The notes below the pieces were generated by a model that saw nothing but the letters and a program-made list of their open reading frames with translations, was not told where the DNA came from and did not search any database. From Chara braunii (Eukaryota > Streptophyta > Charophyceae > Charales > Characeae): a stretch of DNA of 32,974 nucleotides. Both the position numbers and the translations under genes were made by a program. The stretch covers positions 3,160,426-3,193,399 of the forward strand of contig BFEA01000072.1 in the NCBI GenBank assembly GCA_003427395.1, given 5' to 3'. Shown piece after piece: positions 8,610 to 19,851 of this stretch; within the stretch, counting starts at the first letter, position 1; every line of letters begins with the position of its first letter.

Positions 8610-11050
8610 CCGCACTGAGTGCCGCATCGAGTGGTAATAGAGACTAACAGACCAGCTGCCCAGGCACTCAATGCCCAAGGCAGCTGCAGGTTCGTGACGG
8701 TTCTGATACTTGACAAGGACTTGAGCCGTCACACTTGGGTGTAGTGAATTGTTCGTGTAGGCCATTCTATTTTTGTGTGTGTATGCAGCCCGTTCGTTTT
8801 GCATCTATTCTGCTGGATTGTACTGCATGCTTTTTTTTTAGCAGGCCGCTGAGATAGCATTAGTGAAGCGCCAGCTCGTACCTGTAGGGCACATTCCCGC
8901 CCATTTTTTTCATCAAACACGGATGCTGTTTTGGCGCATGGAATGTACAACAAGGCGAGGAGTGGGGCCTAAGCATCTGTGTCAGAACGAAGGCGACGAG
9001 AGCTTTGAAGTGGCAATTGCTCATTAGCTACCCGATGTGGGATGAGTAACCAAGAAGCCTCATGGACTTCTTTCGGGACCTGGACCATCTTGAGGACTAT
9101 ATCGACTCGGATGAGGTGGTATAACGCTGCAGAGAAAACATGTTTTCCACGCTGGGCCTGCAGCTGCGGCTCACCTTCTTCTGCATGGTTACCTTCTGCT
9201 CAGTGGTGCCACCGAATCTAGTGGTGGTAGTGATCACTCTTCTCATGTTATGCCAATCTGAGGGGCCCCTTCTCGCACCTAAGGCTGCTGCTTCGTCCCT
9301 TGTCTGCACCTGCACCCTGTATCTGGCCGTTGTTCTCGTCGCTGCGGCCGGAAGAGTAATGTCTGGCGCCGCGCTGCTCTTGTTGTGCTTGCCGATCTAA
9401 GAGAAGCATGCGTACTGCGGAGATGGAAGATGGAGAGAAGAAGATTTGGCGTGGAACTATCGACTTGCGTCTTCCTTGCGTTCGTCTCACTCCCTCCATT
9501 GCTTGCCTTCCTATTTCTTGCCGCGCTCCCGGGCCCTCCCTCCACAACGATGCTTCCATCTTGTACCTCCCCATTCCTGCGCTGGATACGTTCCTATGAT
9601 GACTTTTGTGCAGCAACCCTTCTCTCCCTCCGCTTCGCTCCACCATCTTCTTCTTTCTCCCCTTCTTCTCCCTGTCCTTCTTCTTCTTCTACTTTCTCTT
9701 TGACTTGTCATCCTCCTCCATCTTCTTCACCTTCCGATGACAGAGGAAAGTGCTCTCCCCTTTGACGACGTTGCTATGTGGCTTAGCAGAAAGGCCTCAG
9801 TGATTGCGGTGCCCTCCTGTGGATCTGCTGAGTGGTCTTGTGCTTCGTGCAAAATAGGGGCCTGAAAAACAGCAAGATACAGGACCTCTCTTCCTCTTTT
9901 CTCCTCTCCCTACCTTCCATATCTTCCCCACTCCATGCGTCCGCCCGGTGCCTTTCTCTTCCTCTTGAAGAGCATGGCTGACGAACCTGTGGTGTCATTA
10001 CTACTGTAATTGAAGGTGGTCTATCTTTTTTCAGTGAAAGATTTCATGCCCTCAAGTCTGGTGCAATCTTTGAGCGTGTTTCACTGTTTTGAATCTCCAT
10101 CAATTTTTTTTTCAATGTGTGGTTGATTTCTTTCTTGCATATTCTTCCTTTCACGCTGTCTTGATCTTCTCTCAACTGCAAGATGTGTACTCGTCCTTTG
10201 GCACCGTAGTCAGTTTTTTTAACCATGAAATGTCTCTTTTGTGATGCATGTGAATTTCATAGGATACCATCACTGTCGATGTTCCTTCGCGTGCATCAAT
10301 TCAACCTTGTGTACCAAGTTTCACCAAAGCATGGCGGCTACTTGTCACAGAAGCATAGCATATAAGGATATAGGATGTGCAGCAATGGTGATGGGTCGTG
10401 TGTTTCTAGTGGGCTTCGCTGGCGGAGCCAATCGGTGAGAGTTCTTTTGCAAAGTCTGGATAAAGGATGAGTGGGAACTACCTCCGATTGCAAATGCGGC
10501 TGTCACGCTAGATTGCATGATTGCCGCTCTACGTAACAAAGGTTCACCGAGAAGTGGCAAGCGCTTGTTGCGTAAGAATAGTGTTTGGCAATGTAGGAAG
10601 TGTTAAGCACGGAATGCACGTCATGGTTGCATGGTCTAAACCCTTCTATTTAACGACATAGGCGGCGCCTATCGGTGTAATCTCTTCTAAGATGTTTATG
10701 AAAAAGTATCCGGATAGTGAGTGCAGTTTATCAACGTATCATCTCTTGGTAGTGTGTTTGCATGGCTGTGTGTATATGTGGATGAAGGTAAAAGTTCTCG
10801 TTCTAATCTGCAATGTCCTGAAATACATCTCTCCTTGCCAACTTGTCCTGTCCACATTTGCACACGGGGCCATGATCCCAGACTCGCGAAATACTTGATC
10901 CGTGCCATGCACCATGCATATGTATGTCCATGGAAGTTTCTGCCACTGGCATACCTGCACTGGTGCTGGAACAGGGTGTGCCGGTGTACCTATCACAGGA
11001 GAAGAGTTTGGCACTTTGTCATAGTGTGCCTATGTGCACACACACCAAAA
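8610..11050. other. Long stretch with no recognised gene
   Basis: Open frames on both strands are 60-130 codons and overlap. None shows a recognisable fold. Pyrimidine tracts at 9430-9760 and 9885-9960 create Ser/Leu/Pro-rich frames. No transposon ends, RNA genes or long repeats are seen by eye. Confidence 0.4.
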
Positions 11051-11058
11051 CACACACC

Positions 11059-11110
11059 TTGATGAATCGGTGAAAGTTTGGCAAAACAGTCTGGCCTTCC
11101 ACCATTACTG
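11059..11110 (+). repeat. Hammerhead-like repeat, copy B
   Basis: TTGATGA (11059-11065), ATCGG, loop TGAAAGT (11071-11077), TTGGC, AAAAC (11083-11087), then AGTCTGG. It aligns without gaps to copies C and D through AGTCTGG. It is preceded by a CACACA tract as in copy C. Confidence 0.5.
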
Positions 11111-11293
11111 ATGGGGTAAGACTATGCCTTCACCATATTCACTACAGTCACCTGTAAGAACTTAGGTACGAGCCGTATGAATGATGTGTGCAAGAAAGAC
11201 AAAGAGTCAGACACATCATTCTCATCACAACAGATATCATCAACTAGAGCTCTCTGCTAGAGCATATAATTGTTTGAAAAATGAGAAAATAAG

Positions 11294-11440
11294 TCAGTCA
11301 TGCATTTTTTTGAGTGTAGAGCGAATATGAGAGCACACACAGGCCCCTCCTGATGAGTCGGGGAAAGTCGTATGGAACAGTCTGGCACAGTCGTGCATTT
11401 TTTGTGTTTTGCGGATATGACAATGCGCACACATATGACA
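11294..11440 (+). repeat. Hammerhead-like repeat, copy C, with flanking tail copies
   Basis: CTGATGA (11350-11356), GTCGG, loop GGAAAGT, CGTAT, GGAAC (11374-11378), AGTCTGGCACAGTCGTGC, then a T run and a GCGGATATGAC segment. An earlier tail (AGTCATGC, T run, GAGTGTAGAGCGAATATGA) lies at 11297-11332. The layout therefore looks like tandem units of about 93 bp. Confidence 0.6.
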
Positions 11441-11442
11441 AC

Positions 11443-11482
11443 ACACACACGTGCACACATATGCACACGCACACACACACAC
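11443..11482 (+). repeat. Imperfect (CA)n tract
   Basis: ACACACAC interrupted by GTG, TATG and CG. It is a degenerate dinucleotide repeat 3' of repeat copy C. Confidence 0.85.
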
Positions 11483-11610
11483 TCCGTTCAGGCGGATCAA
11501 TGCGGCTAACTTCGGGACCGTACTAGCGGTCATGCCATTGGGTGTCCATGGGTGTGTGGGTGTGTAGAGTTATGACTGTGTCGGATCAGTTTCTTATATT
11601 TACTGCCGTT

Positions 11611-11684
11611 CTGGTCAGGGGTTTGGACCTTTTCTCTCTTTGGGGTTTTCGCGAACTCTGGTCAGGGGTTTGGACCTTTTCACT
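11611..11684 (+). repeat. 47-bp direct duplication
   Basis: CTGGTCAGGGGTTTGGACCT followed by TTTC occurs at 11611 and 11658. A decayed third trace (CTCTCAGGGGTATCGC) lies near 11744. No coding sense is seen. Confidence 0.8.
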
Positions 11685-11822
11685 CCGTAGTCTGCTAGGA
11701 TTGCAAGGTTGGTGTGAGTAGTAAGTCGACCACTTTTCTCTCTCTCAGGGGTATCGCTAACTCTGGGCGATGTGGTGAGTCCTTCCTTGTCCATCAGTCA
11801 AATGCATCCTGGGCAGATTGTC

Positions 11823-11930
11823 GGGTTCAACCTCCTGATGAGTCAGTGAAAGTCCGACGGAACAGTCTGGAATAGTAGTCATGCTTTTTCTGAGTGTATA
11901 GCAAATATCAAACATATCATGCTTTTTTTG
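11823..11930 (+). repeat. Hammerhead-like repeat, copy D, next to a B-box-like motif
   Basis: CTGATGA (11835-11841), GTCAG (11842-11846), loop TGAAAGT, CCGAC (11854-11858), GGAAC (11859-11863), AGTCTGG, then AGTCATGC, a T run and GAGTGTATAGCAAATATC. GGGTTCAACCTCC (11823-11835), a Pol III B-box-like sequence, touches the CTGATGA directly. The unit may therefore belong to a SINE tail, though no A box is seen upstream. Confidence 0.6.
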
Positions 11931-11949
11931 TGGGATCAGCCCCTCCATA

Positions 11950-13440
11950 TTATGTGGCTCACATATCGATTTTTTTTTATTTTTAATTAGTGTATTGTGT
12001 CATGCTTTTTTTTGTGAGATATAGAGCATTTGTTTGAAAATATTAAACGGTTAGGTGTATTATACTATTAATGTCAATTCTTTTCAGTAGTCATGCTCTC
12101 CTGTACAACCTCAGGCTGGTGGTCTTAAGGTGAATTAAGAGAAGAGAACGAAAGAAAACTTCACCAAGCTGGCCGCACTTGAAGCATTTGAGTTAGGCCC
12201 TCGTCACACCCCTTTGTCGGCCCCCGTCTCGGTAGCACTCGCTGAAGTAGGAGCAGAACTCGATAGCTCGGTGGACTGTCGAAGTTGCAGGAGGGGGATG
12301 CATCCTCGCTTGAAAGGAGTCGAAACCCTTTCTCTGCTAAGTTGGTTTTTTTGCAACTCGGATTGCGTTTTTTTTGACAGGGGTATGGCGAGCCCCTTAG
12401 TTTTGGGGAAAAAATGAAGCGGTACCGCTTCCTTTTAGGAATGTTGAGGGCAGGAAGGCCTGAAACAGGATCATAAGAAAGCCCGACTGCCTGCCTTTTT
12501 ATTTTTTGTCCTTTCCCAAGTGTTTGACTCTAGGGTTTCCACATGAAAACCACCCCGGCCATGTCGCATAGTGGCGGACACACGTAACGCGCTCATGAGT
12601 CACAGAAAGAAAAGAGGAGAATCACCGACAAATCTCTCTCATGTGTAGCACGCACTCCCACTAGACTGCTTACATGTATCTGACTGTAGTTACGGCCGCT
12701 GCTGAACGCACTCGACTGCGAGCCCGTATACAGCTCAGTCAAAAAAGTCCTTGTTAGTATGTCGTCGCTCAATGGAAGTCTGCGCTTGATTGCATCCTTG
12801 CGCATGGAATTGGGGTGTGCTCACAAGAGGACTGTTTTGACCGAGCAGGAGACATGATTGCGGTGAGGTATGCCCAGCAAGGGCCGGCAATCAGATACAT
12901 TCCGGGCATCGCTTCATCACTCGTCAAATGAGTGAAATGAAAATGAATCTTCCGCCGGAACATGGAAAGAAATGCCGCCATATTTTTTGTCGATTATGCA
13001 TTTGGTGAGTTGTGGAGTGAATGGCCTCTGATTTTTTTTGTTTCTGTCTCGTCTGGTACATCTTAGATTTCCTTTTTTGTTGTTGTTTCGATTTCAGCCG
13101 TTTTTACATTTCAATATATGACCGTTTGCACTTGCCGGCCTGTGGAGGAACACGTGAGCACGAACGACTGCCTTCTGCTGGCTTTACTTCGGACCGCAAC
13201 TGGGCCTCTGCTTTTTCTGTGAGCCTAACGTTTACAGGCCGAGCCCAAAACCAAAAGCTCTTACCTCTCTGGCTTGGGTGAAACATTAGCAGCGAGCGTA
13301 CGGTTCCATGTGCGAGTTTTGGGGAAAATATAACTAGTGAAAAGTTGTCGAAGTCGCCATGTGTGAGTTTTGCGGCAGCAACACTGAAAGCCTCTTTTTC
13401 TGAGGCACCTTGCAAGGCTTGGCCTGCGCAGCAAAGAAAA
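11950..13440. other. No recognised gene
   Basis: T-rich segments at 11968-12060, then mixed sequence. Open frames do not exceed about 100 codons and overlap. A remnant TCATGC-T-run tail of the hammerhead-like family may lie at 12000-12025. Nothing else is supported. Confidence 0.4.
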
Positions 13441-13465
13441 ACGAACCGGCGCAGACCTTTTGGCT

Positions 13466-13760
13466 GGCGCCGCCAGCGATTTTGCGCCGAAGGCCGAGCC
13501 CCGAAAATTGTGGCTGCATGCCGCCAGTCTTTGGTCGGGAAATGTACTGGTGCCGCCAGTGATTTTGCGCTGGAGGCTGAGCCCCAATTAATCCTGTATG
13601 AAGTACAAGAAGGGCCAAGGTGGCCTCGCCAGCATCGAAAGCAGTATGGTAAACAATCGACAAAAAAATAGAAATGCTTAGTGGGGCTGTTATTCCATGA
13701 ATTGGACTTTAGTCAAAGAAGGGCCAGGGTGGTCTCGCCAGCATCGAAAGCAGTATGGTG
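13466..13760 (+). repeat. Two interleaved direct duplications
   Basis: Pair 1 is a 37-bp segment at 13466 and 13549 (83-bp period, CCGCCAG and GATTTTGCGC shared). Pair 2 is a segment of about 43 bp at about 13609 and 13717, sharing CTCGCCAGCATCGAAAGCAG. The copies differ almost only by transitions. See the finding on CpG decay. Confidence 0.88.
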
Positions 13761-14001
13761 GATGGAGGAGAGTAGTGCATATGGGATTAAAAAAGCGAAC
13801 AGGGAAAAAGAAAGTTGAAGGTCATGTCTAAGGGCACTGTAGCAAGGTTTCAAAGTTATTTGACGTGCATTTATGTGTAGTGGACAAGCTACGATAGAAG
13901 TAAGAAACCTTTTATTGCATCAGGGGGAGCAAATCTGAAAATGAAAAAAAAGAGGGAAAAAAATCTGGAAATGAAGAAGAAACAGCAACTCGCATCGCAA
14001 C

Positions 14002-14148
<147 letters not shown>

Positions 14149-14216
14149 CTTTCTCTTCCTCTGCCACGTTGGGAAAGGAACATCTGCAGGACGCACAATA
14201 TTTGTTCTTTTAAATT

Positions 14217-14467
14217 TTTAATTTTAGTCTTCATTACACTTCATGTGTATGTTTTTTATCCATCATTTTGGATAGTTGTGTTTTTGTATTATCTTGTTTT
14301 ATTTGTTTGTTTTTTCAAAATGCAACTCGTTATTGACATCATTTCTTTACCCCAACTCTTTCCAGTAGACCATCCGGCAAAACAGTATGCAAAATTTCAA
14401 TTTTAATTTTCATCGGACTTCGTGTGTATGTTTTGTTCCATTGTTATGGGTAATTGGTTTTGTTATG
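14217..14467 (+). repeat. Diverged direct duplication about 186 bp apart
   Basis: Segments around 14217-14297 and 14403-14467 share an AT-rich lead, TTTTAATTTT-type sequence, CTTC-TGTGTATGTTTT and ATTTTGGATAGTTG / GTTATGGGTAATTG. They lie just beyond the integrase end of the retrotransposon remnant, where a 3' non-coding or LTR segment would be expected. An LTR assignment is not proven. Confidence 0.5.
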
Positions 14468-14499
14468 ATCCTGGTTGCCTAGAACTGCAATAGCTCAAA

Positions 14500-16380
14500 G
14501 AAAGACAATGCCTTTCAAATACAATTGAAATGAAAGAACTTGGAAAGAGAAATTGACAGAGGAAGAAGAAGGGGATTTTACTGGAAACGATGGGGAAAAC
14601 TTCCAAAAGGCAAACGGTGGTAAAACAACAGATTCAGAAATTTGGAGAAGCAGTCGACGATCACTATGTTGCAAATTCCCTCTCTTACTAACCCTCATCA
14701 TTTCATGAACTCGATGGAATCCGATCCACCAGGATCGGAAGGGATGAGGAGAACTTTCAATAGGTGAAAGGGTTTTTTCCTAGGGTCCTTAATTCGTTGA
14801 CACATTCAGCCACAAATTCTTGCAGTAGGCATCCGTAAGTCTTCGAAGTGTAACCTTCAACCATGTGCCATATCTGTCGAATTTTCTATAATGTTTGAAC
14901 AACGGACTCCCACACTCATGACAATCAGGCCGATTGTGAGGGCTAGCCTTCGGTTGCTCGAGGATGAAACTAGAGACCGGATCCTTCACAATGTGCTCCA
15001 AATCCTCCTTTGGTTTCTTTCGGATGTCGTAGGAGCTTACAAGGTAAGTGATATACAGAGGGTGGTGAGACAGTGCATTAGTGACGCGATTACAATGACC
15101 CTTTTTATGTTTCAATAAAAAATAAAATACATCAATTGAATGCAACCAGCGGGAAAACCTAGTAGACATGTTAGTTTGTAATTTAATCCACTGCAAGGTC
15201 TCATGATCTGAGAAGATCTTGAAGTGACATCCTAAAAGATAATGCTTCCAGTGTTCTAACACCCCTTGCAACGCACAAAGTTAATGTATGTACGTGAAGG
15301 TAGTTAGCTTGCTGGTAATACTCCAGTGGACGTAAACCATTACAATAATCTGACTACAGCACTGTACCAGTCCCATGTTGACTTACATCTCTAGTAATTG
15401 AGGATGTGAGTTTGGGATCTTCTAACTAAAGCACATTGTAAATTACCAAAGCCTCTTGCAAGTCTTAGAACATAGTGTGACATGCACCACTCAAAGTGTA
15501 AATTGTGTTTTTTGCTAGTTTTGACAAGGGGTCAACAATGACATAAGATTGTGGGTACAAAATTTTATTAATAAACCATTACCAAAACCTTTTTCATGGC
15601 TTGAAATGCAATCTGACATATATGGCTCAAAGTAAAGTATGTCCATACGTGTAAGTTTTGCCAGGGCGTGTGCAATGATAAAAATTTTGGGTACAAACTC
15701 TTGGTAATAAAAAGTCAAAAAAAAAAAAAGTTTAGTTTGCATATGTTCATCGATTGAGACAAATTGTGATTTACGTTCGTTTTGGTTGCTTAGGCTCACG
15801 GCCCCAGTAGACAAGCAATGTTGAAGTTAGATGACGTTGTCTCTCTGAAGCTCATATTTTATCAAGTTTAGGTGCAAATGTGTTTCTTTGAAAGTCTTTT
15901 TATGGATGCTCATCTATGCTTTTACAAACAATCCGAATGTGATAAAGATACACACAACAAATTTGTGGAGTATGATTTTGAAGGAAGGTGGTCGATACCT
16001 TTGTGAGACTGAAGGGTGTAACGGGGAATTCGTAGAGTCAATCACGTATCTTGAATACGGTCTCTTATTGGTATTCCAGACCGACTTCCAACTCGTGGTA
16101 ACCAGATTTGAGATCAGTTTTGGAAAAGACCTTGCACCCACCTGCAACATCTAACATATCATCTATGTGAGACAATGATGAAAGATTGTGTATTTTATGG
16201 TGAATAAACAAAGGTAAACTGAATTCAAACTTACTAGGTCTTGTCCATCGGCGGTCAATGATCCACTTGCGTTAGAGTTTCTCCAATTCGGTCGACCCCA
16301 TGTGGTAGACAAAACCTTTGTGAGGAACGCTATCCTTCAATAGCTCAATTTTATGTTTAATCGGTTGCACAATCACTTGT
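14500..16380 (-). pseudogene. Ty3/gypsy retrotransposon pol remnant (RT, RNase H, integrase traces)
   Basis: Read on the minus strand from high to low coordinates. RT fingers lie at about 16375-16215 (VYHMGSTELEKL, then RRWTRPS), the motif A region at about 16090-16190 (KVFSKTDLKSGYHELEV) and motif B at about 16020 (TPFSLTKVS, usually MPFGLTNAP). The catalytic box at 15939-15950 reads YLYH where YLDD is expected. The palm end is at 15830-15882 (LNLIKYEL), followed by a duplicated thumb at 15445-15716. RNase H lies at about 15060-15400 (LEHWKHYLLG, SDHETLQW, and TNALSHHP where DALSR is usual). Integrase traces are LLIPSDPGGSDSIEFM near 14700-14757 and NIVIVDCFSKF near 14641-14673. Many in-frame stops and several frameshifts show an old, dead copy. 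The family match is by recognised motif order. Confidence 0.9.
15445..15716 (-). repeat. Internal tandem duplication of the RT thumb segment
   Basis: Units 15445-15580 and 15581-15716 are about 136 bp each. Both begin ACCAAA-CCT and share CTCAAAGT, TTTTG-CA-GG-GT and GGGTACAAA. Both translate on the minus strand to thumb-like sequence (FVPKIFIIAHALAKLT in one, a related stretch in the other). Two thumbs in series are not part of any normal RT. The duplication happened in this copy or its master. Confidence 0.75.
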
Positions 16381-17760
16381 CGTGGTCCGGAAGTCGATCT
16401 AGAAAGCTAAGAATGTTGCTGAGATTTATAGAGGAGGGGAATCAGAATTAGATGAATAAAGATCAGACTGCAAATTTGCAGCTAAAACAACGAAATCTTA
16501 AGTACATGCAGTTGAATTAGAAGTAAATATTGAAGAATCAGAAGGAGGTGAAGTATATCTAGTCGCATCAGTGAAAGTTAAACTAGGCAATATCGCAAAG
16601 AGGGTATGAGAGTAGGCTTGACAATGACACTACATGTTTCAGTACATTGAGAAAAGTCACTCGGATCTTACATGTTTTGTTCAATAAGACAAAACGCTCG
16701 TTTCCCTGTCCATAAAGTACCATAAATAGCGACTCCTATCAAGTTGTTCTAAGACATTGGGCTTGCAACTAGTCCAAACCAATAGCCGATTTGAAGGGAC
16801 ATATTTAAGGATATAGAAGTTCAAGGTATGTGTGACAGTGCGGTCAACATTAAAGATAGTACGCACATGTTTGACTACATGTGTTGATGTAATGTCTTGG
16901 TTGCCCATCAGAGTTTTGGAAGGACTTTACAATTCCACTTGCTTCACTTGAGCACGACTTTGTGGACGCTTGACCCGATGCTTCAAATGTTAGTGGAAGT
17001 CTACTTTTTTAATCACTTCCCAAGACTCGATCTAAAAGGTTTTACATGAATCAACCTTAAAACAGCATCATAAATAACAACAAGAGTAGTGTGCTGAACA
17101 AATTCAGGTTCCTTGCAGGATTTTGCACTCACCAACTCAACCTCGTTTGCAGTAGAGATTGCTGACTGGTTTCCCTGCAAGGGAAAATGATATTGGACCG
17201 CATGAGCATTCTTTGACAGTGCAAACAAATCTTGTTTGACTTATTTGAACGTATTTTCAAGACAATATTTTTGAAGTAATAAAGTTATTTATAATCCACA
17301 GTTTCATACTTGGTGGCTGATAAAGAACAACCCATATCGGATCCTTGCCCTAGTTCATCACCTAAAAGAGGGTTTTCCTCGTAGAATGGACCTTCAACCT
17401 TAAGCAGGTCATGCAATGTAAAACGGTTGTTGTCTCCAAACCGCTTGCGGCTTGTAGCGTTTTTGGCGGACACTTTGTAAAGGAGGTTTTGTACCTTCAG
17501 CTTCACCGTATTCTTTGTGTGGCCTATGTATTCATCGAGTCTTAGCCCTAGCTGACGAGCGAGTTGTTGAAGAACCACAATGTGGACAATATTTATACAA
17601 GATTGTTTGCACACCTTTAAACCTGAAATAGCAAAGAGTCTGCTGAGGTGGTGCTCCAAGACCTATACGAGATTCTCTTCTACTTAATCTAACACAACTC
17701 GATAAAAAAGAACAATGAATCAAATATACGGGACAAACAACTCAAGCAGTGGAGATTTGA
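16381..17760 (-). other. Probable upstream part of the Ty3/gypsy remnant, domains not recognised
   Basis: This AT-rich segment lies where protease and gag should be, 5' of RT on the minus strand. Open frames at 17659-17285, 17228-17013 and 16908-16681 read the same way. The last contains THTLNFYILKYVPSNRLL, which could be the C-terminal part of a retroviral-type aspartic protease, but the DSG/DTG active site is not seen. No CCHC knuckle is found. Boundaries and LTRs are not identified. Confidence 0.4.
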
Positions 17761-19729
17761 GTTTAGTAAATGATTGTAAGTTAGACGATGGATGGTGCAT
17801 CAGTGTTTAGAGAAAAATGCAGTTAAAATCCCATCGAAAGTGTATGTCTCATCCTTAATATGACCCCTCCTTCCAGCAAGACAGAGAAATAGTTGTAGTT
17901 ATTTTAAACTTGACAGTGAGGGGGTTTTCCTTCCGGCTCGGTCCCAATGGGTACCGAAAGGTCCAACTACGAACAGTCCACATTTTCGCAAATCTATCCC
18001 TACGGAACTGAAAGAAAAAATTACACTTCAAGTGTTCCTTACTGGGCTACCATTCAAAATGAAAGGAATAAAGCACTAGAGAAAGATGTGCAAGACTAAT
18101 CAAGATAATTTCATGCATTCATCCATCAAGTGAGAGAGCAATCTACAAGCTCATGCACAACACCCAAGCTCAAAGAGAATTGGAAAAGAGACCCCCATAA
18201 GGCCACACAACACCATGCACACCACCATGGGCAATCCCTTAGTTGCACAACACTTAAAGTTTGTAGTTGCACTTACACCGACAAAGACAATGTTAAATAC
18301 CCCTCTAACTCGCGATCATCTTCAACTTCCTTGTCTCCTTGACTTCTTATTTTCAATCATAATAATGATTAAACAATAGAAAATGAACCAGAACCAATGT
18401 TCAGATCTCCTCGTTACTGCCAATAACTCATGAGGTCCACCGTAGCCATGACCTACACTGTCTTTTGCCTTCTAGTCGGTGGTTGTGGAAAAGCAGCGGA
18501 GCCCTTAGCCCTTCTCTGATGTTCAAAAACAACTCAAAGTTAGTGTGCCTTACTCTGCCCCGAATTCTTCCTTGATGAAGTCTACCCCCCTATGGGACCT
18601 TTCAGTTGCAGCTCCAACCAAGAAGGTAAAGATGCCTTCTACTATAGGCAAGTAAGCACCCACGTTACTCTCCTCCTTGCTAAGCCTATTCCTCCTCTGC
18701 CTCCTACACCCCGGAACCTGCTCTCCTGGTCTGCTCCACAATAATTGAGTTGAGTGGCCAGACTGCCTTTTTCCTCCCCATCGTTGGTCTAGCCAACCGC
18801 TCACTCTAGTAATGTGATGCCAAACTTTCACGCTGCAAAATGAGGAGAGCACTTCGCTCTTTTATAATATATACCGAGCAACTACCTCTTGGGCGATCAA
18901 GCAACCGGACCTTTCCTCCTTCAAGAGTGCAACGTCGTTGCAGGTTTGATATCCATAGCTAAATGCATCAGACTCCAACCACTAGACCAGTATTCCTAGA
19001 TCTAAGCCTACCGCACTTCTAAAGTTAATGTTTAAAGGTACTTAAAGCTTATGTGCCTACCTACCCGCTACTAAAATGTTTTCCAACCTACACATGTTTA
19101 GCGTACCTGCTATAGTGTTTTCCATCTATTTGGGCGAAGCCTTTTGCTACACCTTGTTGCATCCGACAAAGGCATGGCTAAATGAAAGTACCATGCTCGA
19201 GGAACTTCCAAGCATACAAATAACGTGGTGGGTTACACACACACCCAAACAATCTTCCACTAAGACAAAGACACGATACATAGCAACCACACACACACAC
19301 AGACTTAGAAATCTCAGCAGAAAGCGGGAATCTTAGGAAGTTACAAATTCAATTGGCAAAACGCTTAAATCAACAGAGTTCTCCTTGTGTGATTTTGCAA
19401 GTCATTACATGGATTTTTTATTTATTTTTTTTTATTTTTTTTTCGAGAGTCACACTTTTTGTTATAGTTAGAAATAGGGTCTATTGTTTCTTACATCAGA
19501 GGCATACCCCAACACATCTCTGATTACGGATGAGAGATTCTGAGAGTCTCCCAACCATTCCTCCTGATTTCTACACCAGCCTTTCCTGTTGCTCCTAATT
19601 TCCATAAGTAGCTCTTAGTTCGTCCCTCTTGCATTGTGTCCCCAACTCCTTACAGGGAGTCTCCACCATTTCTTGCTCCTTAGTGGTTGCTACTCTACGA
19701 GTGTTAGGTTGTTAGTCGAGGACAGTGGT
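17761..19729. other. No recognised gene
   Basis: 18130-18342 (plus) and 18852-18550 (minus) are open but show no domain. A pure T-rich tract with A interruptions sits at 19410-19443. A short (CA)n tract is at 19290-19300. No RNA gene or transposon end is seen. Confidence 0.4.
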
Positions 19730-19844
19730 GGGTATGTACACGATTTGTGGATTGTCGTGTCTTCCCCATGCCCCCCNNNNNNNNNNNNNNNNNNNNNGGG
19801 TATGTACACGATTTGTGGATTGTCGTGTCTTCCCCATGCCCCCC
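19730..19844. other. Assembly gap flanked by identical 47-bp sequence
   Basis: 19777-19797 is 21 N. The 47 bp before it (19730-19776, starting GGGTATGTACACG) are identical to the 47 bp after it (19798-19844). The second copy continues into a C run ending about 19851. The simplest reading is one genomic copy whose two contig ends failed to merge at a poly-C tract. Confidence 0.9.
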
Positions 19845-19851
19845 CCCCCCC

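Noticed and set aside
17285-17659. Retrotransposon gag gene
   Set aside because: Right strand and position relative to the RT, but no CCHC motif or recognisable capsid sequence, so only the location supports it.
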